Counted from the first letter of the stretch, positions 42,756 through 52,004 are shown. The stretch: DNA of 64,000 nt from Streptomyces antibioticus (GCF_002019855.1 NZ_CM007717.1:1549260-1613259), one strand, 5' to 3'. Translations and numbers: made by a program. Notes: generated from the letters alone by a model not told the origin.

Positions 42756-43592
42756 CTACGGCGTGGGCAGCCACGACACCTTCCCGGCCAGCAGGGCGTA
42801 CCCGACGAACGCCCCGATGTCGAGCAGCGAGTGCGCCACCACCAGCGGCCCCACCCGGCCCCAACGCCGGTACAGGAACACGAAGACGACGCCCATCACC
42901 ATGTTGCCGATGAACCCGCCGATGCCCTGGTAGAGGTGGTACGAGCCCCGCAGGACCGAGCTGGCCATCAGCGCGTTCCCGGGGCTCCAGCCCAACTGCC
43001 GCAGCCTGCGCAGCAGATAGCCGACGACGATGACCTCCTCCAAAATCGCGTTCTGGAGGGCGGACATGATCAGCACCGGGAACTTCCACCACACGTCGGG
43101 CAGCGCCTCGGGCACCACGGTGAGGTTGAAACCGAGCCCCCGGGCCAGCAGGTAGAAGGCAATGCCGGTACTGCCGATCACGGCGGCCACCCCGGCGCCC
43201 CGCCCGAGGTCGAACCAGGGGCGGGTGCGGTCGAAGCCGAGCGTGCGCAGCCCCTGGCCCTCGCGCATCAGGAAGTGCGCGACGAGGGCGACCGGGACGA
43301 GCGCCGAGGCGATCCCGAAGAGCTGCCAGGCCAGATCGAGCCAGGGGCGGCCCGGCGCGGCGGACGCGTTGAGGGTCGCCGCCTGGTCCTTCAGACCGCC
43401 CGGTTTCGTCACGGATCCGACAAAGCTGATCAGCGCGGCCACACCGCTCGCACCGAGCGAGAGCCCCAGGACGAGCAGTGTCTCGTCCCGCAGGATCCGC
43501 CGCGGGGGCCGCCCCTGGGGATAGGGCTCGCTCAGCGACCCCGCCTCCACCTGCACACCTGCCTCCAGTACGCCACCGTCATCGGACGTCAC
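42756..43592 (-). CDS. CPBP family intramembrane protease-like protein
   Basis: 278 residues, about eight spans. The CPBP (Abi/Rce1) signature is partly present: ILEEVIVVGYLLRRLRQLG carries the paired Glu, but Val is where the EExxxR Arg is expected. The His motif follows (SSVLRGSYHLYQG) and a last His/Asp pair is in VVAHSLLDIGAF. With Glu-Glu and His intact the protein may still bind metal. Substrates of bacterial members are mostly unknown. The gene stands alone between phzF and the ligase gene. Confidence 0.85.
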   Translation of the reverse strand: MTSDDGGVLEAGVQVEAGSLSEPYPQGRPPRRILRDETLLVLGLSLGASGVAALISFVGSVTKPGGLKDQAATLNASAAPGRPWLDLAWQLFGIASALVPVALVAHFLMREGQGLRTLGFDRTRPWFDLGRGAGVAAVIGSTGIAFYLLARGLGFNLTVVPEALPDVWWKFPVLIMSALQNAILEEVIVVGYLLRRLRQLGWSPGNALMASSVLRGSYHLYQGIGGFIGNMVMGVVFVFLYRRWGRVGPLVVAHSLLDIGAFVGYALLAGKVSWLPTP

Positions 43593-43705
43593 AGCTTGCC
43601 CGATGATCCTGGCGCGGGCGGCACCGGCCCCCTCGGCCTGCCGCGGTACCGGTGGCCGTCACCCCACCGGGACCGACCCGCTCACCCCACCTGCACCGCC
43701 GCCCC

Positions 43706-45223
43706 TCACCCCGCCGGCACCGGCTCCGGCAGCCCCACCGGCCAGGTGTGCACCGGCTCGCCCAGGCGCATCAGCTCCGCGTACCGGCGTGTCGTCGCCG
43801 CCAGGGCCTCGTCGCGCGCGAGTCCCGCCTCCACCGCCTTGTGGAAGGTCGCCACCTGCCAGGACGCGCCGTTGACCCGCCGCCGGCAGCGCTCCTCGAT
43901 GACGCCGAGATAGAAGTCCCGGTCGGCCGCCTCCACCCCCCACGCGTTCAGCCCGGCTTCCGCGAGCGGCAGCAGCTCCTCGCGGACCAGGCTCACCGCG
44001 TCGACCTCGGTGACCCCGCCGAGCCGGCCGCGCCGGGGCCACTGGAGGCGGGCGTCGATGCCGTACCGGCAGGCCGCGTCGAAGTTGGCCTCGGCCGTCT
44101 CGAACGGCAGCCGGGTCCACACCGGCCGGGACTCCTCGGCGAGCGCGCGCACGACGCCGTAGAAGAAGGCGGCGTTGGCGAGGACGTCGGTGACGGTCGG
44201 TCCGGCGGGCAGCACCCGGTTCTCGACGCGCAGGTGCGGGACGCCGTCGGCGATGCCGTAGACGGGCCGGTTCCAGCGGTACACGGTGCCGTTGTGCAGG
44301 ACGAGTTCGGCGAGCGAGGGGATCCCGCCGGCGTCCAGCACCTCCAGCGGGTCCTCGTCGTCGCAGATCGGCAGCAGGGCGGGGAAGTAGCGCAGGTTCT
44401 CCTCGAACAGCTCGTAGGCCGAACCGATCCAGCGCTCCCCGAACCAGGTGCGCGGCCGGACGCCCTGCGCCTGGAGTTCCGGCGGGCGGGTGTCGGTGGC
44501 CTGCGTGAAGAGCGGCGGCCTCGACTCGCGCCACAGCTCACGGCCGAACAGGAAAGGCGAGTTGGCGCCGACGGCGATCTGCGCGGCGGTGACGGCCTGG
44601 GCCGCGTTCCAGACGTCGGCGAAGCGCGCCGGGGTGACCTGGAGGTGCAACTGCACGGAGGTGCAGGCCGCTTCCGGCACGATCGACTTCGACGTACAGG
44701 AGAGCGTCTCCACGCCCTCGATCCGCAGCGCGAAGTCCTCGCCGCGGGCGGCCACGATCTGATCGTTGAGCAGGGTGTACCGGTCGACCTCGGAAAGGTT
44801 GGACGACACCAGGTCGTCCCGGTCGAGGGTCGGCAGAATACCGATCATCACGATTCCCGCGTCGACTTCACCGGCCTTTCGATGGGCATATGCCAGTGAC
44901 GTACGGAGTTCCTCCGCGAGCTGATCGAATACCCGCCCGCCCAATCGATGGGGGGCTATGTTCACTTCCAGGTTGAACATGGCGAGTTCTGTTTGGAAAT
45001 CGCGGCTCGCGATCCGCTCCAGCACCTGCCCATTCAGCATTTTCGGCAGTCCGTCCGCGCCCGCGAGATTCAACTCGATCTCCAGCCCCATGAGGTTCTT
45101 GGGCCGGTCGAAGCGCTTCTGGGCCAGAAGCCGCTCCAGCCCCGTCAGGCAGCGCCGGAGCTTGTCGCGGTACTGCTGCCGATCGGACAGATCGAACGCG
45201 CCCGCCACGACCTTCTCCCCCAT
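43706..45223 (-). CDS. Glutamate-cysteine ligase family protein
   Basis: 505 residues. Features of the GCS family are visible: NLMGLEIELNLAGADGLPK near residue 45, LEVNIAPHRLGGRVF near 85, then a central VETLSCTSKSIVPEAACTSV and VQLHLQV, and NGTVYRWNRPVYGIADGVPH with LRVENRVLP. This fold ligates an amino acid to the gamma-carboxyl of glutamate. Some relatives, such as EgtA, feed ergothioneine synthesis; here there is no egt cluster, so only the family is assigned. ATG at 45223 with gaggagg upstream. Confidence 0.87.
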   Translation of the reverse strand: MGEKVVAGAFDLSDRQQYRDKLRRCLTGLERLLAQKRFDRPKNLMGLEIELNLAGADGLPKMLNGQVLERIASRDFQTELAMFNLEVNIAPHRLGGRVFDQLAEELRTSLAYAHRKAGEVDAGIVMIGILPTLDRDDLVSSNLSEVDRYTLLNDQIVAARGEDFALRIEGVETLSCTSKSIVPEAACTSVQLHLQVTPARFADVWNAAQAVTAAQIAVGANSPFLFGRELWRESRPPLFTQATDTRPPELQAQGVRPRTWFGERWIGSAYELFEENLRYFPALLPICDDEDPLEVLDAGGIPSLAELVLHNGTVYRWNRPVYGIADGVPHLRVENRVLPAGPTVTDVLANAAFFYGVVRALAEESRPVWTRLPFETAEANFDAACRYGIDARLQWPRRGRLGGVTEVDAVSLVREELLPLAEAGLNAWGVEAADRDFYLGVIEERCRRRVNGASWQVATFHKAVEAGLARDEALAATTRRYAELMRLGEPVHTWPVGLPEPVPAG

Positions 45224-45786
45224 CGAAGCGTCCCTCCTCGCATGGGCGGGCCGCCACCGCGGCCGCCGGTCTCCGGGTCAGGTGGGATGATGCCCAGCCG
45301 GACCGATCGATAACGTCTCCTGACGGGCGTGTGACCCGCTACGCTGACCGGAAACGTGCCCGAGGTGACCGGTGGCACATTCACCGGGCATGCGGCAGAG
45401 CGCCCTTTCCCATTGAGAACTCGTGAAAAACACCGACGACAATGGGCCGACCGCTCCGCGCACATATCCCGAGGTCATCGCCGTGTGACCGCTTTGAATC
45501 GGGATTTTTTACGCGTTTCCGCGACCGAATGAACCCTTGCCGAGTGACCTGGGATCGGGTAGACGAAACACAGTCTGAACACGTGTCGTATAAACTCCGC
45601 AAACAAGGCAGAGAAGGTTGGGCATCCACAGTCGAAGGAGCCTGTCGTCCCGGTGGCGGCAGGCCGCTCGCGCACCCCGAGAACCCCAGACTCCGGCCCC
45701 CGCCTCTCTGACCACCCGAGAGCTAGCCGACAGCGCCGTCCGCCCCCGCCCTCGCGCCACCGCCTGTGAATGAGAGGCGACCCACC
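45224..45786. promoter_or_regulatory. 563-bp divergent intergenic region with AT-rich promoter core
   Basis: The gap separates the ligase gene from the rightward gene at 45787. Its centre (about 45395-45620) is notably AT-richer than the surroundings. It contains acacgtgt (45579-45586, perfect palindrome) immediately before tataaa (45589-45594), which may be a -10 element for the rightward gene. Short open frames here have poor codon usage and are not supported. Confidence 0.4.
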
Positions 45787-46380
45787 ATGCCGCTGCATGT
45801 CCCTCCGGCACCCGCGCCCGCCCTCCGCTCCGTCCTCACCGCCCTCGGTTCCCCCACCGCGGTCCGTGAGGCCAGGACACCGTCCCTGCGCACCGCGCAG
45901 GGCGAGGCAACGCCCGAACAGCCGCTCCCCCTGCACGTCCTGGACCGGATCACCCCGGAGGGCGTCTCCGCGACCCGGCTGGTCGGCTGGCGGTTCCTGA
46001 TCCGCTGCGGTGACCGGTCGGTCGCCGCCGCCGACACCCGGCTCACCCCGGACGGCTGGGCGTTCTCGCACTTCTTCGAGGGCCCCTACATCGCCTCCAC
46101 CGAACGCGCCCTGCGCCAGGCCGAGTCGGCGGACCGGCCGTACCAGGCACGGCTGCTGTCGGTGCCCGGCCTCTACATGCTCACCCTCTGGCTGCACGGC
46201 GACACCGAGGGGGACGGCTCCACCGGCCACCCGGCCGCCACCGACCTGCTGGTGCCGCTGGCCCCGGCACCGCCCGGCATCGCCGCCCACCGCCCGCACC
46301 GGGTCGCGGAACTGCTCCCGGTACTGACCCTGCGCGTGCCGCCGGCGGCCCCGCCCCCGCTGCTCGGCTCACCGGCCTGA
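45787..46380 (+). CDS. Hypothetical soluble protein
   Basis: 197 residues, ATG at 45787 with gagagg nine bases upstream. An ordered middle is seen: ATRLVGWRFLIRCGDRSVAA, then GWAFSHFFEGPYIASTERAL and YMLTLWLHGDTEGDG, with LLVPLAPAPPGIAA later. Both ends are Pro/Ala-rich. I recognise no domain. Third-position GC is strong, and a clear terminator follows, so it is a genuine monocistronic gene. Confidence 0.65.
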   Translation: MPLHVPPAPAPALRSVLTALGSPTAVREARTPSLRTAQGEATPEQPLPLHVLDRITPEGVSATRLVGWRFLIRCGDRSVAAADTRLTPDGWAFSHFFEGPYIASTERALRQAESADRPYQARLLSVPGLYMLTLWLHGDTEGDGSTGHPAATDLLVPLAPAPPGIAAHRPHRVAELLPVLTLRVPPAAPPPLLGSPA

Positions 46381-46413
46381 CCCGCGCCCGACCCGCACCT
46401 GACCGGACCGCAC

Positions 46414-46451
46414 CCGTACCCCGCCACCACGGCCCCGGTGGCGGGGTACGG
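46414..46451 (+). terminator. GC-rich hairpin terminator
   Basis: Perfect 15-bp arms (46414-46428 and 46437-46451; core gtaccccgccacc and ggtggcggggtac) with an 8-nt loop, starting 34 bp after the stop of the gene at 45787. No U-tract follows, as usual for Streptomyces. The rest of the 363-bp gap to 46744 shows nothing I can support. Confidence 0.8.
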
Positions 46452-46743
46452 TGCCGTGCACGGCGTTCCTCCCCGCGTCCCCGGGCGGACTAGCCCTATC
46501 CGGCCACGCGAAACCACCCGAAGAGACAGTGCAGTTGAGATGAACCGCCCGCGTGGGTGATGCGTCATCAACCTGTGAGAAGCGGTGCCACGAAATCCCT
46601 GCGGATCGGCGCCCGTGGGGCAACACTGGTTCCGACCACTATCACAACGGGGGGCGGCCATGAAGGACGTGACCGACGCTTCACGCCGCGGGTCAGAAAC
46701 GACAGTCAACTCACCTCACACGCCAGAGCGGAAGAACCCAGCC

Positions 46744-46935
46744 ATGTGCCAGCACCAGCCACCGTGCCCGACCGCAAGCTCCGCAGACCGGGAGTCCGCC
46801 CGACTCGTGGCGCACCACCCGGAACAGGGCTGGAGCCTGCTGTGCAACGGCGTCCTGCTCTTCGAGGACACCGGCGAACTGCTGCCCGACGGCCAGGTCA
46901 TCGCCCCGCACCGCCCGGCGGTCACCGCGGCCTGA
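46744..46935 (+). CDS. DUF5999 family small protein
   Basis: 63 residues. The whole protein matches the Streptomyces DUF5999 pattern: MCQHQPPCPTASSADRESAR, LVAHHPEQGWSLLCNGVLLF and EDTGELLPDGQVIAPHRP. The N-terminal CxH...C pattern could bind metal. Function unknown, although such genes occur near light- or development-related loci. ATG at 46744 is the family start; an upstream in-frame ATG at 46660 would add 28 residues. Confidence 0.83.
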   Translation: MCQHQPPCPTASSADRESARLVAHHPEQGWSLLCNGVLLFEDTGELLPDGQVIAPHRPAVTAA

Positions 46936-47271
46936 GACACCTCGGCTTCGCGAACGGCCCACCGGCCAGGGCCCGTTCAGCGCCACCCGGACGGCGTGGG
47001 ACCGCCGCCCGGGGACCAGCGTCGTCGGCCTCCTGCCCGACGGCCGACTCGCCGGCAGGACGGGCAACACCGCATTCCTCCTCATGAGTTCGGCGCACTT
47101 CGCCACCGACACCCGCCGACTGCGCGGGGCCTTGCGCAGGGCGTGCCCGCCGCCCCCGCCGAGCACCTCGGTGAGCGCGGCCCGCCCGGTCGTCCGTCTC
47201 GCGCCCGACGCGCCCGGCCCGTACCGGCCCCGGCTCCGTCTCCGGGCGCCCGCGGCCCTATCGTGACCGGC
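46936..47271 (+). pseudogene. Possible remnant of a coding sequence without a start
   Basis: The 336-bp gap between DUF5999 and the HTH-TOBE gene has a rightward frame with protein-like composition, including TSVVGLLPDGRLAGRTGNTA followed by FLLMSSAHFATDTRRL, closed by a stop at about 47266. No usable start codon lies upstream in that frame before 47084. It may be a gene remnant, or simply open because of high GC. A short form from ATG at 47084 is possible. Confidence 0.3.
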
Positions 47272-47667
47272 ATGCAGTCCTACACAATCGGCCAGGCGGC
47301 GCGGCTGCTCGGCGTGAGCCCCGACACCGCGCGCCGCTGGGCCGACGCCGGCCGGGTGACGACCCACCGCGACGACTCCGGCCGACGCCTCATCGACGGC
47401 GCCGACCTCGCCGCGTTCTCCGTGGAGCTCGCCCGGTCGGACGCCCCGGACGACGAACCCTCGTACACCTCGGTGCGCAACGCCTTCCCCGGCATCGTCA
47501 CCGCGATCAAGCTCGGCGACGTCGCCGCCCAGGTGGAGATCCAGGCCGGCCCGCACCGCCTGGTCTCCCTGCTGACCCGGGAGGCGGTCGAGGAACTGGG
47601 CCTGGAGGTCGGCATGGAGGCCACCGCCCGCGTGAAGTCGACGAACGTCCATATCGACCGCGTCTGA
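47272..47667 (+). CDS. MerR/excisionase-like HTH protein with TOBE (molybdate-binding) domain
   Basis: 131 residues. The N-terminal helix-turn-helix reads YTIGQAARLLGVSPDTARRW, ADAGRVTTHRDDSGRRLIDG. The C-terminal TOBE/Mop domain reads VRNAFPGIVTAIKLGDVAAQ then VEIQAG and ELGLEVGMEATARVKSTNV. This pairing is typical of molybdate- or tungstate-responsive regulators (ModE-like in logic). A second gene with two TOBE domains follows 71 bp later. Molybdate transporter genes are not adjacent. Confidence 0.87.
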   Translation: MQSYTIGQAARLLGVSPDTARRWADAGRVTTHRDDSGRRLIDGADLAAFSVELARSDAPDDEPSYTSVRNAFPGIVTAIKLGDVAAQVEIQAGPHRLVSLLTREAVEELGLEVGMEATARVKSTNVHIDRV

Positions 47668-47738
47668 ACCACGCCCGGCCGCGACGCACACCGCCGCATC
47701 CCGGGGACGCGCCGTCCCCGCGCCTACGGTGGGTGCCC

Positions 47739-48158
47739 ATGACCCTGAGCATCCGCAACCAGCTCCCCGGCACCGTCACCACCGTCACCGCCGGCGAGGT
47801 GATGGCCGTCGTCGGGATCCGTCTCACCGGCGGTCAGGACCTCACCGCCGCGATCACCCTGGAGGCCGTGACCGACCTCGGTCTCACGGCCGGATCCGCC
47901 GTCCGGGCCCTGGTGAAGTCGACCGAGGTCGCCCTCGCCACCGGCCCGGTCGAGGGTCTGTCGATCCGCAACCGGATCCCCGGCACGGTCACCGAGATCG
48001 CCACCGGCGGCGCGATGGCCTCGGTCAAGGTGCACATCGACGGCGGCTCGCTGACCTCCGCCGTCACCCGGGAGGCGGTGACCGACCTGGCCCTCGCCAC
48101 CGGCTCCCCGGTCGTCGCCCTGATCAAGTCGACCGAGGTGTCCCTGGCCACGGCATGA
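47739..48158 (+). CDS. Molbindin-like protein with two TOBE (Mop) domains
   Basis: 139 residues made of two tandem Mop repeats. Repeat 1: LSIRNQLPGTVTTVTAGEVM through VRALVKSTEVALA (about residues 4-67). Repeat 2: LSIRNRIPGTVTEIATGGAM through VVALIKSTEVSLA (about 73-137). Mop proteins oligomerise and store molybdate or tungstate in the cytosol. ATG at 47739 follows a ggtggg site. Together with the upstream HTH-TOBE gene this looks like a molybdate sensing and storage pair. Confidence 0.88.
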   Translation: MTLSIRNQLPGTVTTVTAGEVMAVVGIRLTGGQDLTAAITLEAVTDLGLTAGSAVRALVKSTEVALATGPVEGLSIRNRIPGTVTEIATGGAMASVKVHIDGGSLTSAVTREAVTDLALATGSPVVALIKSTEVSLATA

Positions 48159-48177
48159 CCCGCCCGGCCCCGAACAC

Positions 48178-48216
48178 ACCGAGGGCCCCCGCCCTGCCCG
48201 GACGGGAGCCCTCGGT
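48178..48216. terminator. Hairpin terminator between TOBE genes and gcvP
   Basis: Arms accgagggc (48178-48186) and gccctcggt (48208-48216) are perfect 9-bp complements around a GC-rich loop. It lies between the convergent stops at 48158 and 48249. Confidence 0.75.
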
Positions 48217-48248
48217 CACCGCTTCAACGGCCTGAGCCGCTTCGGCCG

Positions 48249-51134
48249 TCAGTCGTCGTACGCGTCCAGCGGCGGGCACGAGCAGACCAGGTTGCGGTCA
48301 CCGAACGCCTGGTCGATCCGGCGCACCGGCGGCCAGTACTTGTCGGCGACGGACACCCCGGCCGGGAACACGGCCTCCTCGCGCGAGTACGCGTGCGCCC
48401 ACTCCCCGCCGAGCGCGCCCGCGGTGTGCGGGGCGTTCGCCAGCGGGTTGTCCTCGGCCGGCCACTCGCCCGCGCCGACCTTCTCGATCTCCGCGCGAAT
48501 GGCGATCATCGCGTCGCAGAACCGGTCCAGCTCGCCTAGGTCCTCGGACTCGGTCGGCTCGATCATCAGCGTGCCGGCCACCGGGAAGGACATCGTCGGC
48601 GCGTGGAAGCCGTAGTCGATGAGCCGCTTGGCCACGTCGTCGACGGTCACCCCGGTCGCCTTGGTCAGCGGCCGCAGGTCGATGATGCACTCGTGCGCCA
48701 CGAGCCCGCCCGGGCCGGTGTACAGCACCGGGTAGTGCGGTTCGAGCCGCTTGGCGATGTAGTTCGCGCCGAGGACCGCGACCTGCGTGGCCCGCTTCAG
48801 CCCCTCGCCGCCCATCAGCCGCACGTACGACCACGAGATCGGCAGGATCCCCGCCGAGCCCCAGGGCGCGGCCGAGATCGGCCCCACGCCCGTCGCGGGC
48901 CCGGCCGCGGGCTGCATCGGGTGGTTCGGCAGATACGGCGCCAGGTGCGAGCGCACGGCCACCGGACCGACGCCGGGACCACCGCCGCCGTGCGGGATGC
49001 AGAACGTCTTGTGCAGGTTGAGGTGCGAGACGTCCCCGCCGAAGTGGCCGGGCTTGGCGAGCCCGACGAGCGCGTTGAGGTTGGCGCCGTCGACGTACAC
49101 CTGCCCGCCCGCCTCGTGCACCTGCGCGCAGATGTCGGCGACATGCTCCTCGAACACGCCGTGCGTCGACGGGTACGTGATCATCAGCACCGCCAGCTCG
49201 TCGCGGTGCTTCTCGATCTTCGCGCGCAGGTCCTCGACGTCGATCTCGCCGTCCTCGGCGGTCTTCACGACGACGACCTTCATCCCGGCCATCACCGCGC
49301 TCGCGGCGTTGGTGCCGTGCGCGGAGGAGGGGATCAGACAGACCGTGCGCCCCTCGTCCCCGTTGGCCCGGTGGTAGCCGCGGACCGCCAGCAGACCGGC
49401 CAGCTCACCCTGCGACCCGGCGTTCGGCTGGAGGGACACCTTGTCGTACCCGGTGACCTCCGCGAGCCGCTCCTCCAGCTCCTGGATGAGCGTGAGGTAG
49501 CCCCGCGCCTGCTCGGCCGGCGCGAAGGGGTGGAGCTGCCCGAACTCCGGCCAGGTCACCGGCTCCATCTCGGTGGTGGCGTTGAGCTTCATGGTGCAGG
49601 ACCCCAGCGGGATCATGCCCCGGTCCAGCGCGTAGTCGCGGTCGGCGAGCCGGCGCAGATAGCGCAGCATCGCCGTCTCGGAACGGTGGTCGTGGAAGAC
49701 CGGGTGCGTCAGGATCTCGTCGGACCGCAGCAGCCCGGCGGGCAGCGTCTCCTCGGTGACGGCGTCCAGCGCCTCGATGTCCCCCTCGACCCCGAAGGCC
49801 GCCCACACCGCGGCCACCTGCGCCCGCGCGGTGGTCTCGTCGCAGGCGATCGACACCTGGTCGGCGTCGACGAGGTGCAGGTTCACACCGCCCGCGCGCG
49901 CCGCGGCCACGACCTCGGCGGCCTTGCCGGGCACCCGCACGGTCAGCGTGTCGAAGTACGACCCGTGCACGACCTCCACCCCGCCGGCGGTCAGCCCGGC
50001 GGCGAGGATCGAGGCGTAGCGGTGCGTGCGCCAGGCGATCGACCGGAGGCCCTCGGGCCCGTGGTAGACCGCGTACATGCCGGCCATCACGGCCAGCAGC
50101 ACCTGCGCGGTGCAGATGTTGCTGGTGGCCTTCTCCCGGCGGATGTGCTGCTCACGCGTCTGGAGCGCGAGCCGGTAGGCGCGGTTGCCGTCGGCGTCCA
50201 CGGAGACACCCACGAGCCGCCCGGGCAGGCTGCGCGCGAACTTCTCGTGCACGGCCATGTAGCCGGCGTGCGGACCGCCGAAGCCCATCGGCACACCGAA
50301 CCGCTGCGTCGTACCGATCGCGATGTCCGCCCCCAGCTCGCCCGGGGACTTCAGCAGCGTCAGCGCGAGCAGATCGGCGGCGACCGTCACCAGCGCCCCC
50401 AGCTCGTGCGCCTGCTCGATGACGGCCGTGATGTCGCGTACGACACCGGAGGCGCCCGGGTACTGGACCAGCACGCCGTTGATCTCCCGCGCCGCGAGGT
50501 CGGCCGGGATGCCGTCACCGAGGTCGGCGACGACGATCTCCACGCCGGTCGGCTCGGCCCGGGTCTGGATCACGGCGATGGTCTGCGGCAGCACGTCCGC
50601 GTCGATGAGGAAGAGGCCCTTCTTGTTCTTCCCCATGCGCCGCGACAGCGCCATCGCCTCGGCGGCGGCGGTGCCCTCGTCCAGCAGCGAGGCACCCGAG
50701 GTGGGCAGGCCGGTGAGGTCGGCGACCATGGTCTGGAAGTTCAGCAGCGCCTCCAGCCGGCCCTGCGAGATCTCCGGCTGGTACGGGGTGTAGGCCGTGT
50801 ACCAGGCCGGGTTCTCCATGACGTTCCGCAGGATCACCGGGGGCGTGAAGGTGCCGTAGTACCCGAGTCCGATCATGGAGTCGAGCACCTGGTTGCGGTC
50901 GGCCAGCGACCGCAGCTCGGCCAGCACCTCGGCCTCGGTGCGCGCGTCCGGCAGGTCCAGCGCGTCGGCGTTCTTGATCACATCCGGGACCGCGGCGGCG
51001 GTCAGCTCGTCGAGCGAGCCGTACCCGACGTGCGCGAGCATCTTGGCCCGCGCCTCCTGGTCGGGGCCGATGTGGCGCTGCTCGAAGGGGATACCCCGCT
51101 CGAGCTCGGAGAGCGGAATGCGGTAGGCGGTCAT
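48249..51134 (-). CDS. gcvP: Glycine dehydrogenase (decarboxylating), P protein
   Basis: 961 residues, the full length of a fused P protein. It is the PLP enzyme of the glycine cleavage system that decarboxylates glycine and transfers the aminomethyl group to lipoyl-GcvH. The PLP-lysine loop is visible in [18 protein letters not shown] of the C-terminal half, with [19 protein letters not shown] upstream; the N-terminal half carries the second, non-catalytic fold ([20 protein letters not shown]). ATG at 51134 has AGGAGG nearby. A tandem glycine riboswitch precedes it, so expression responds to glycine. gcvH and gcvT are not in the window. Confidence 0.97.
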   Translation of the reverse strand: MTAYRIPLSELERGIPFEQRHIGPDQEARAKMLAHVGYGSLDELTAAAVPDVIKNADALDLPDARTEAEVLAELRSLADRNQVLDSMIGLGYYGTFTPPVILRNVMENPAWYTAYTPYQPEISQGRLEALLNFQTMVADLTGLPTSGASLLDEGTAAAEAMALSRRMGKNKKGLFLIDADVLPQTIAVIQTRAEPTGVEIVVADLGDGIPADLAAREINGVLVQYPGASGVVRDITAVIEQAHELGALVTVAADLLALTLLKSPGELGADIAIGTTQRFGVPMGFGGPHAGYMAVHEKFARSLPGRLVGVSVDADGNRAYRLALQTREQHIRREKATSNICTAQVLLAVMAGMYAVYHGPEGLRSIAWRTHRYASILAAGLTAGGVEVVHGSYFDTLTVRVPGKAAEVVAAARAGGVNLHLVDADQVSIACDETTARAQVAAVWAAFGVEGDIEALDAVTEETLPAGLLRSDEILTHPVFHDHRSETAMLRYLRRLADRDYALDRGMIPLGSCTMKLNATTEMEPVTWPEFGQLHPFAPAEQARGYLTLIQELEERLAEVTGYDKVSLQPNAGSQGELAGLLAVRGYHRANGDEGRTVCLIPSSAHGTNAASAVMAGMKVVVVKTAEDGEIDVEDLRAKIEKHRDELAVLMITYPSTHGVFEEHVADICAQVHEAGGQVYVDGANLNALVGLAKPGHFGGDVSHLNLHKTFCIPHGGGGPGVGPVAVRSHLAPYLPNHPMQPAAGPATGVGPISAAPWGSAGILPISWSYVRLMGGEGLKRATQVAVLGANYIAKRLEPHYPVLYTGPGGLVAHECIIDLRPLTKATGVTVDDVAKRLIDYGFHAPTMSFPVAGTLMIEPTESEDLGELDRFCDAMIAIRAEIEKVGAGEWPAEDNPLANAPHTAGALGGEWAHAYSREEAVFPAGVSVADKYWPPVRRIDQAFGDRNLVCSCPPLDAYDD

Positions 51135-51201
51135 TACGGGGGCCTCCTGGTCGACACGACCTTCGAGGGGCACCACGGCGCGGGTACCCGAACGGCCTCC
51201 C

Positions 51202-51402
51202 CCTCTGTCATCTCAACCTGAGAGCTTCACCGGCCGCCCACGAAGGGGCACCCGGCTTTCACCGTCGGTGAGAGCGGAAGCCGTCGACACCCGCCCTGCT
51301 TTCCAGAGTGACCTCGTCCGTGCGGTACCTGGGCCTGAGAGATTCCGGGGAGGATTTGCTCCTTCGGCGCCTCCGGTGATGTCCGGAGGACTCTCCCGCA
51401 CG
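51202..51402 (-). ncRNA. Tandem glycine riboswitch (two aptamers) upstream of gcvP
   Basis: Read on the minus strand, aptamer I runs from 51402 to 51319 (closing stem ccgtgcgg/ccgcacgg type), containing the conserved gggagag, a ggagg stem, gcgccgaaggagcaa and ctctcagg. Aptamer II follows (51308-51202), closed by ctctg and cagag, with gacggtgaaag and gctctcagg. The arrangement of two glycine aptamers in series before gcvP is the classical cooperative form. Glycine binding would be expected to turn expression on. The expression platform lies between 51202 and the ATG at 51134. Confidence 0.9.
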
Positions 51403-51482
51403 GGGTCAGCAGCCGTTGCCAGACTACCAGCGAGGTCAACGCCACCTCCTTCGAGTGGCCGCGAGCCCCGATGTGCTCTTTT

Positions 51483-51512
51483 GTAGTGCTTACGGATGTA
51501 GTGCCTACGGAT
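51483..51512. promoter_or_regulatory. Tandem 15-bp direct repeat in the gcvP/PRC-barrel divergent promoter
   Basis: gtagtgcttacggat (51483-51497) is followed with no gap by gtagtgcctacggat (51498-51512); 14 of 15 positions agree. It lies 26-55 bp upstream of the PRC-barrel start and about 80 bp upstream of the riboswitch, where an activator or repressor could reach either promoter. No matching regulator is known to me. Confidence 0.6.
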
Positions 51513-51537
51513 GAGTTTGCGACCATGTGGAGGGCCC

Positions 51538-51909
51538 GTGCAGACCGACATCGATCCGCGCAACCTGATCGGCCGCAAGGCGTTCGACCGCAACGGCACC
51601 AAGATCGGCACCGTCGACGAGGTCTACCTCGACGACGCGACCGGCGTGCCCGAGTGGGCCGCCATACGCACCGGTCTGTTCTCCCGGGACGCCTTCGTCC
51701 CGCTGGAGCCCAGCGAGCTGATCGAAGGCACCCTCCACGTCCCCTTCGAACGCTCGCTGATCAAGGACGCCCCGGACTTCGGCGTGGGCCGCCACCTCTC
51801 GCCCGACCAGGAACTCCAGCTCTACCACCACTACGGCCTGGACGTCGCCGCCCCACCCCCTCTCCCGGACCACGACTTCGGCCGCCTGGCAGGCACAGAC
51901 GAGACCTGA
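51538..51909 (+). CDS. PRC-barrel domain protein
   Basis: 123 residues. PRC-barrel fold (residues 5-80): PRNLIGRKAFDRNGTKIGTV, DEVYLDDATGVPEWAAIRTG, LFSRDAFVPLE. A short helical C-terminal half follows (VGRHLSPDQELQLYHHYGLD). PRC barrels occur in RNA processing (RimM) and photosynthetic proteins; stand-alone ones in Streptomyces are often linked to stress. GTG at 51538 is chosen for ggaggg upstream. Divergent from gcvP. Confidence 0.85.
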   Translation: MQTDIDPRNLIGRKAFDRNGTKIGTVDEVYLDDATGVPEWAAIRTGLFSRDAFVPLEPSELIEGTLHVPFERSLIKDAPDFGVGRHLSPDQELQLYHHYGLDVAAPPPLPDHDFGRLAGTDET

Positions 51910-51946
51910 GACAAGGCCCCGGGCAAGGGCCAGCCGCAGCCGAGAC

Positions 51947-52004
51947 TCAGGGGCGCGGGGAACTGCGCGAAAGGCCCCCACGCACCCGCACCCGCCGACG
52001 CACC
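51947..52004 (-). repeat. Single copy of the dispersed ~130-bp repeat core
   Basis: tcaggggcgcggggaactgc followed by the gcgcg...cccccacgcacccgca section is the reverse complement of the core repeated at 21719-22197. Its end directly touches the stop codon of the nucleotidyltransferase gene at 52005. Between PRC-barrel and that gene it could act as a terminator. Confidence 0.8.

Noticed and set aside
30706..45223. An ergothioneine (egt) pathway from the class II amidotransferase and the glutamate-cysteine ligase-like gene
   Set aside because: The two genes are 12 kb apart, and no egtB, egtD or egtE homologue is visible between or beside them.
45442..45711. An 89-codon rightward frame upstream of the gene at 45787
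   Set aside because: Poor third-position GC in its first half, no ribosome site, and it covers the AT-rich promoter core.
48603..51221. An 872-codon open frame antisense to gcvP
   Set aside because: gcvP on the other strand has full family motifs and a riboswitch; the antisense frame has none.
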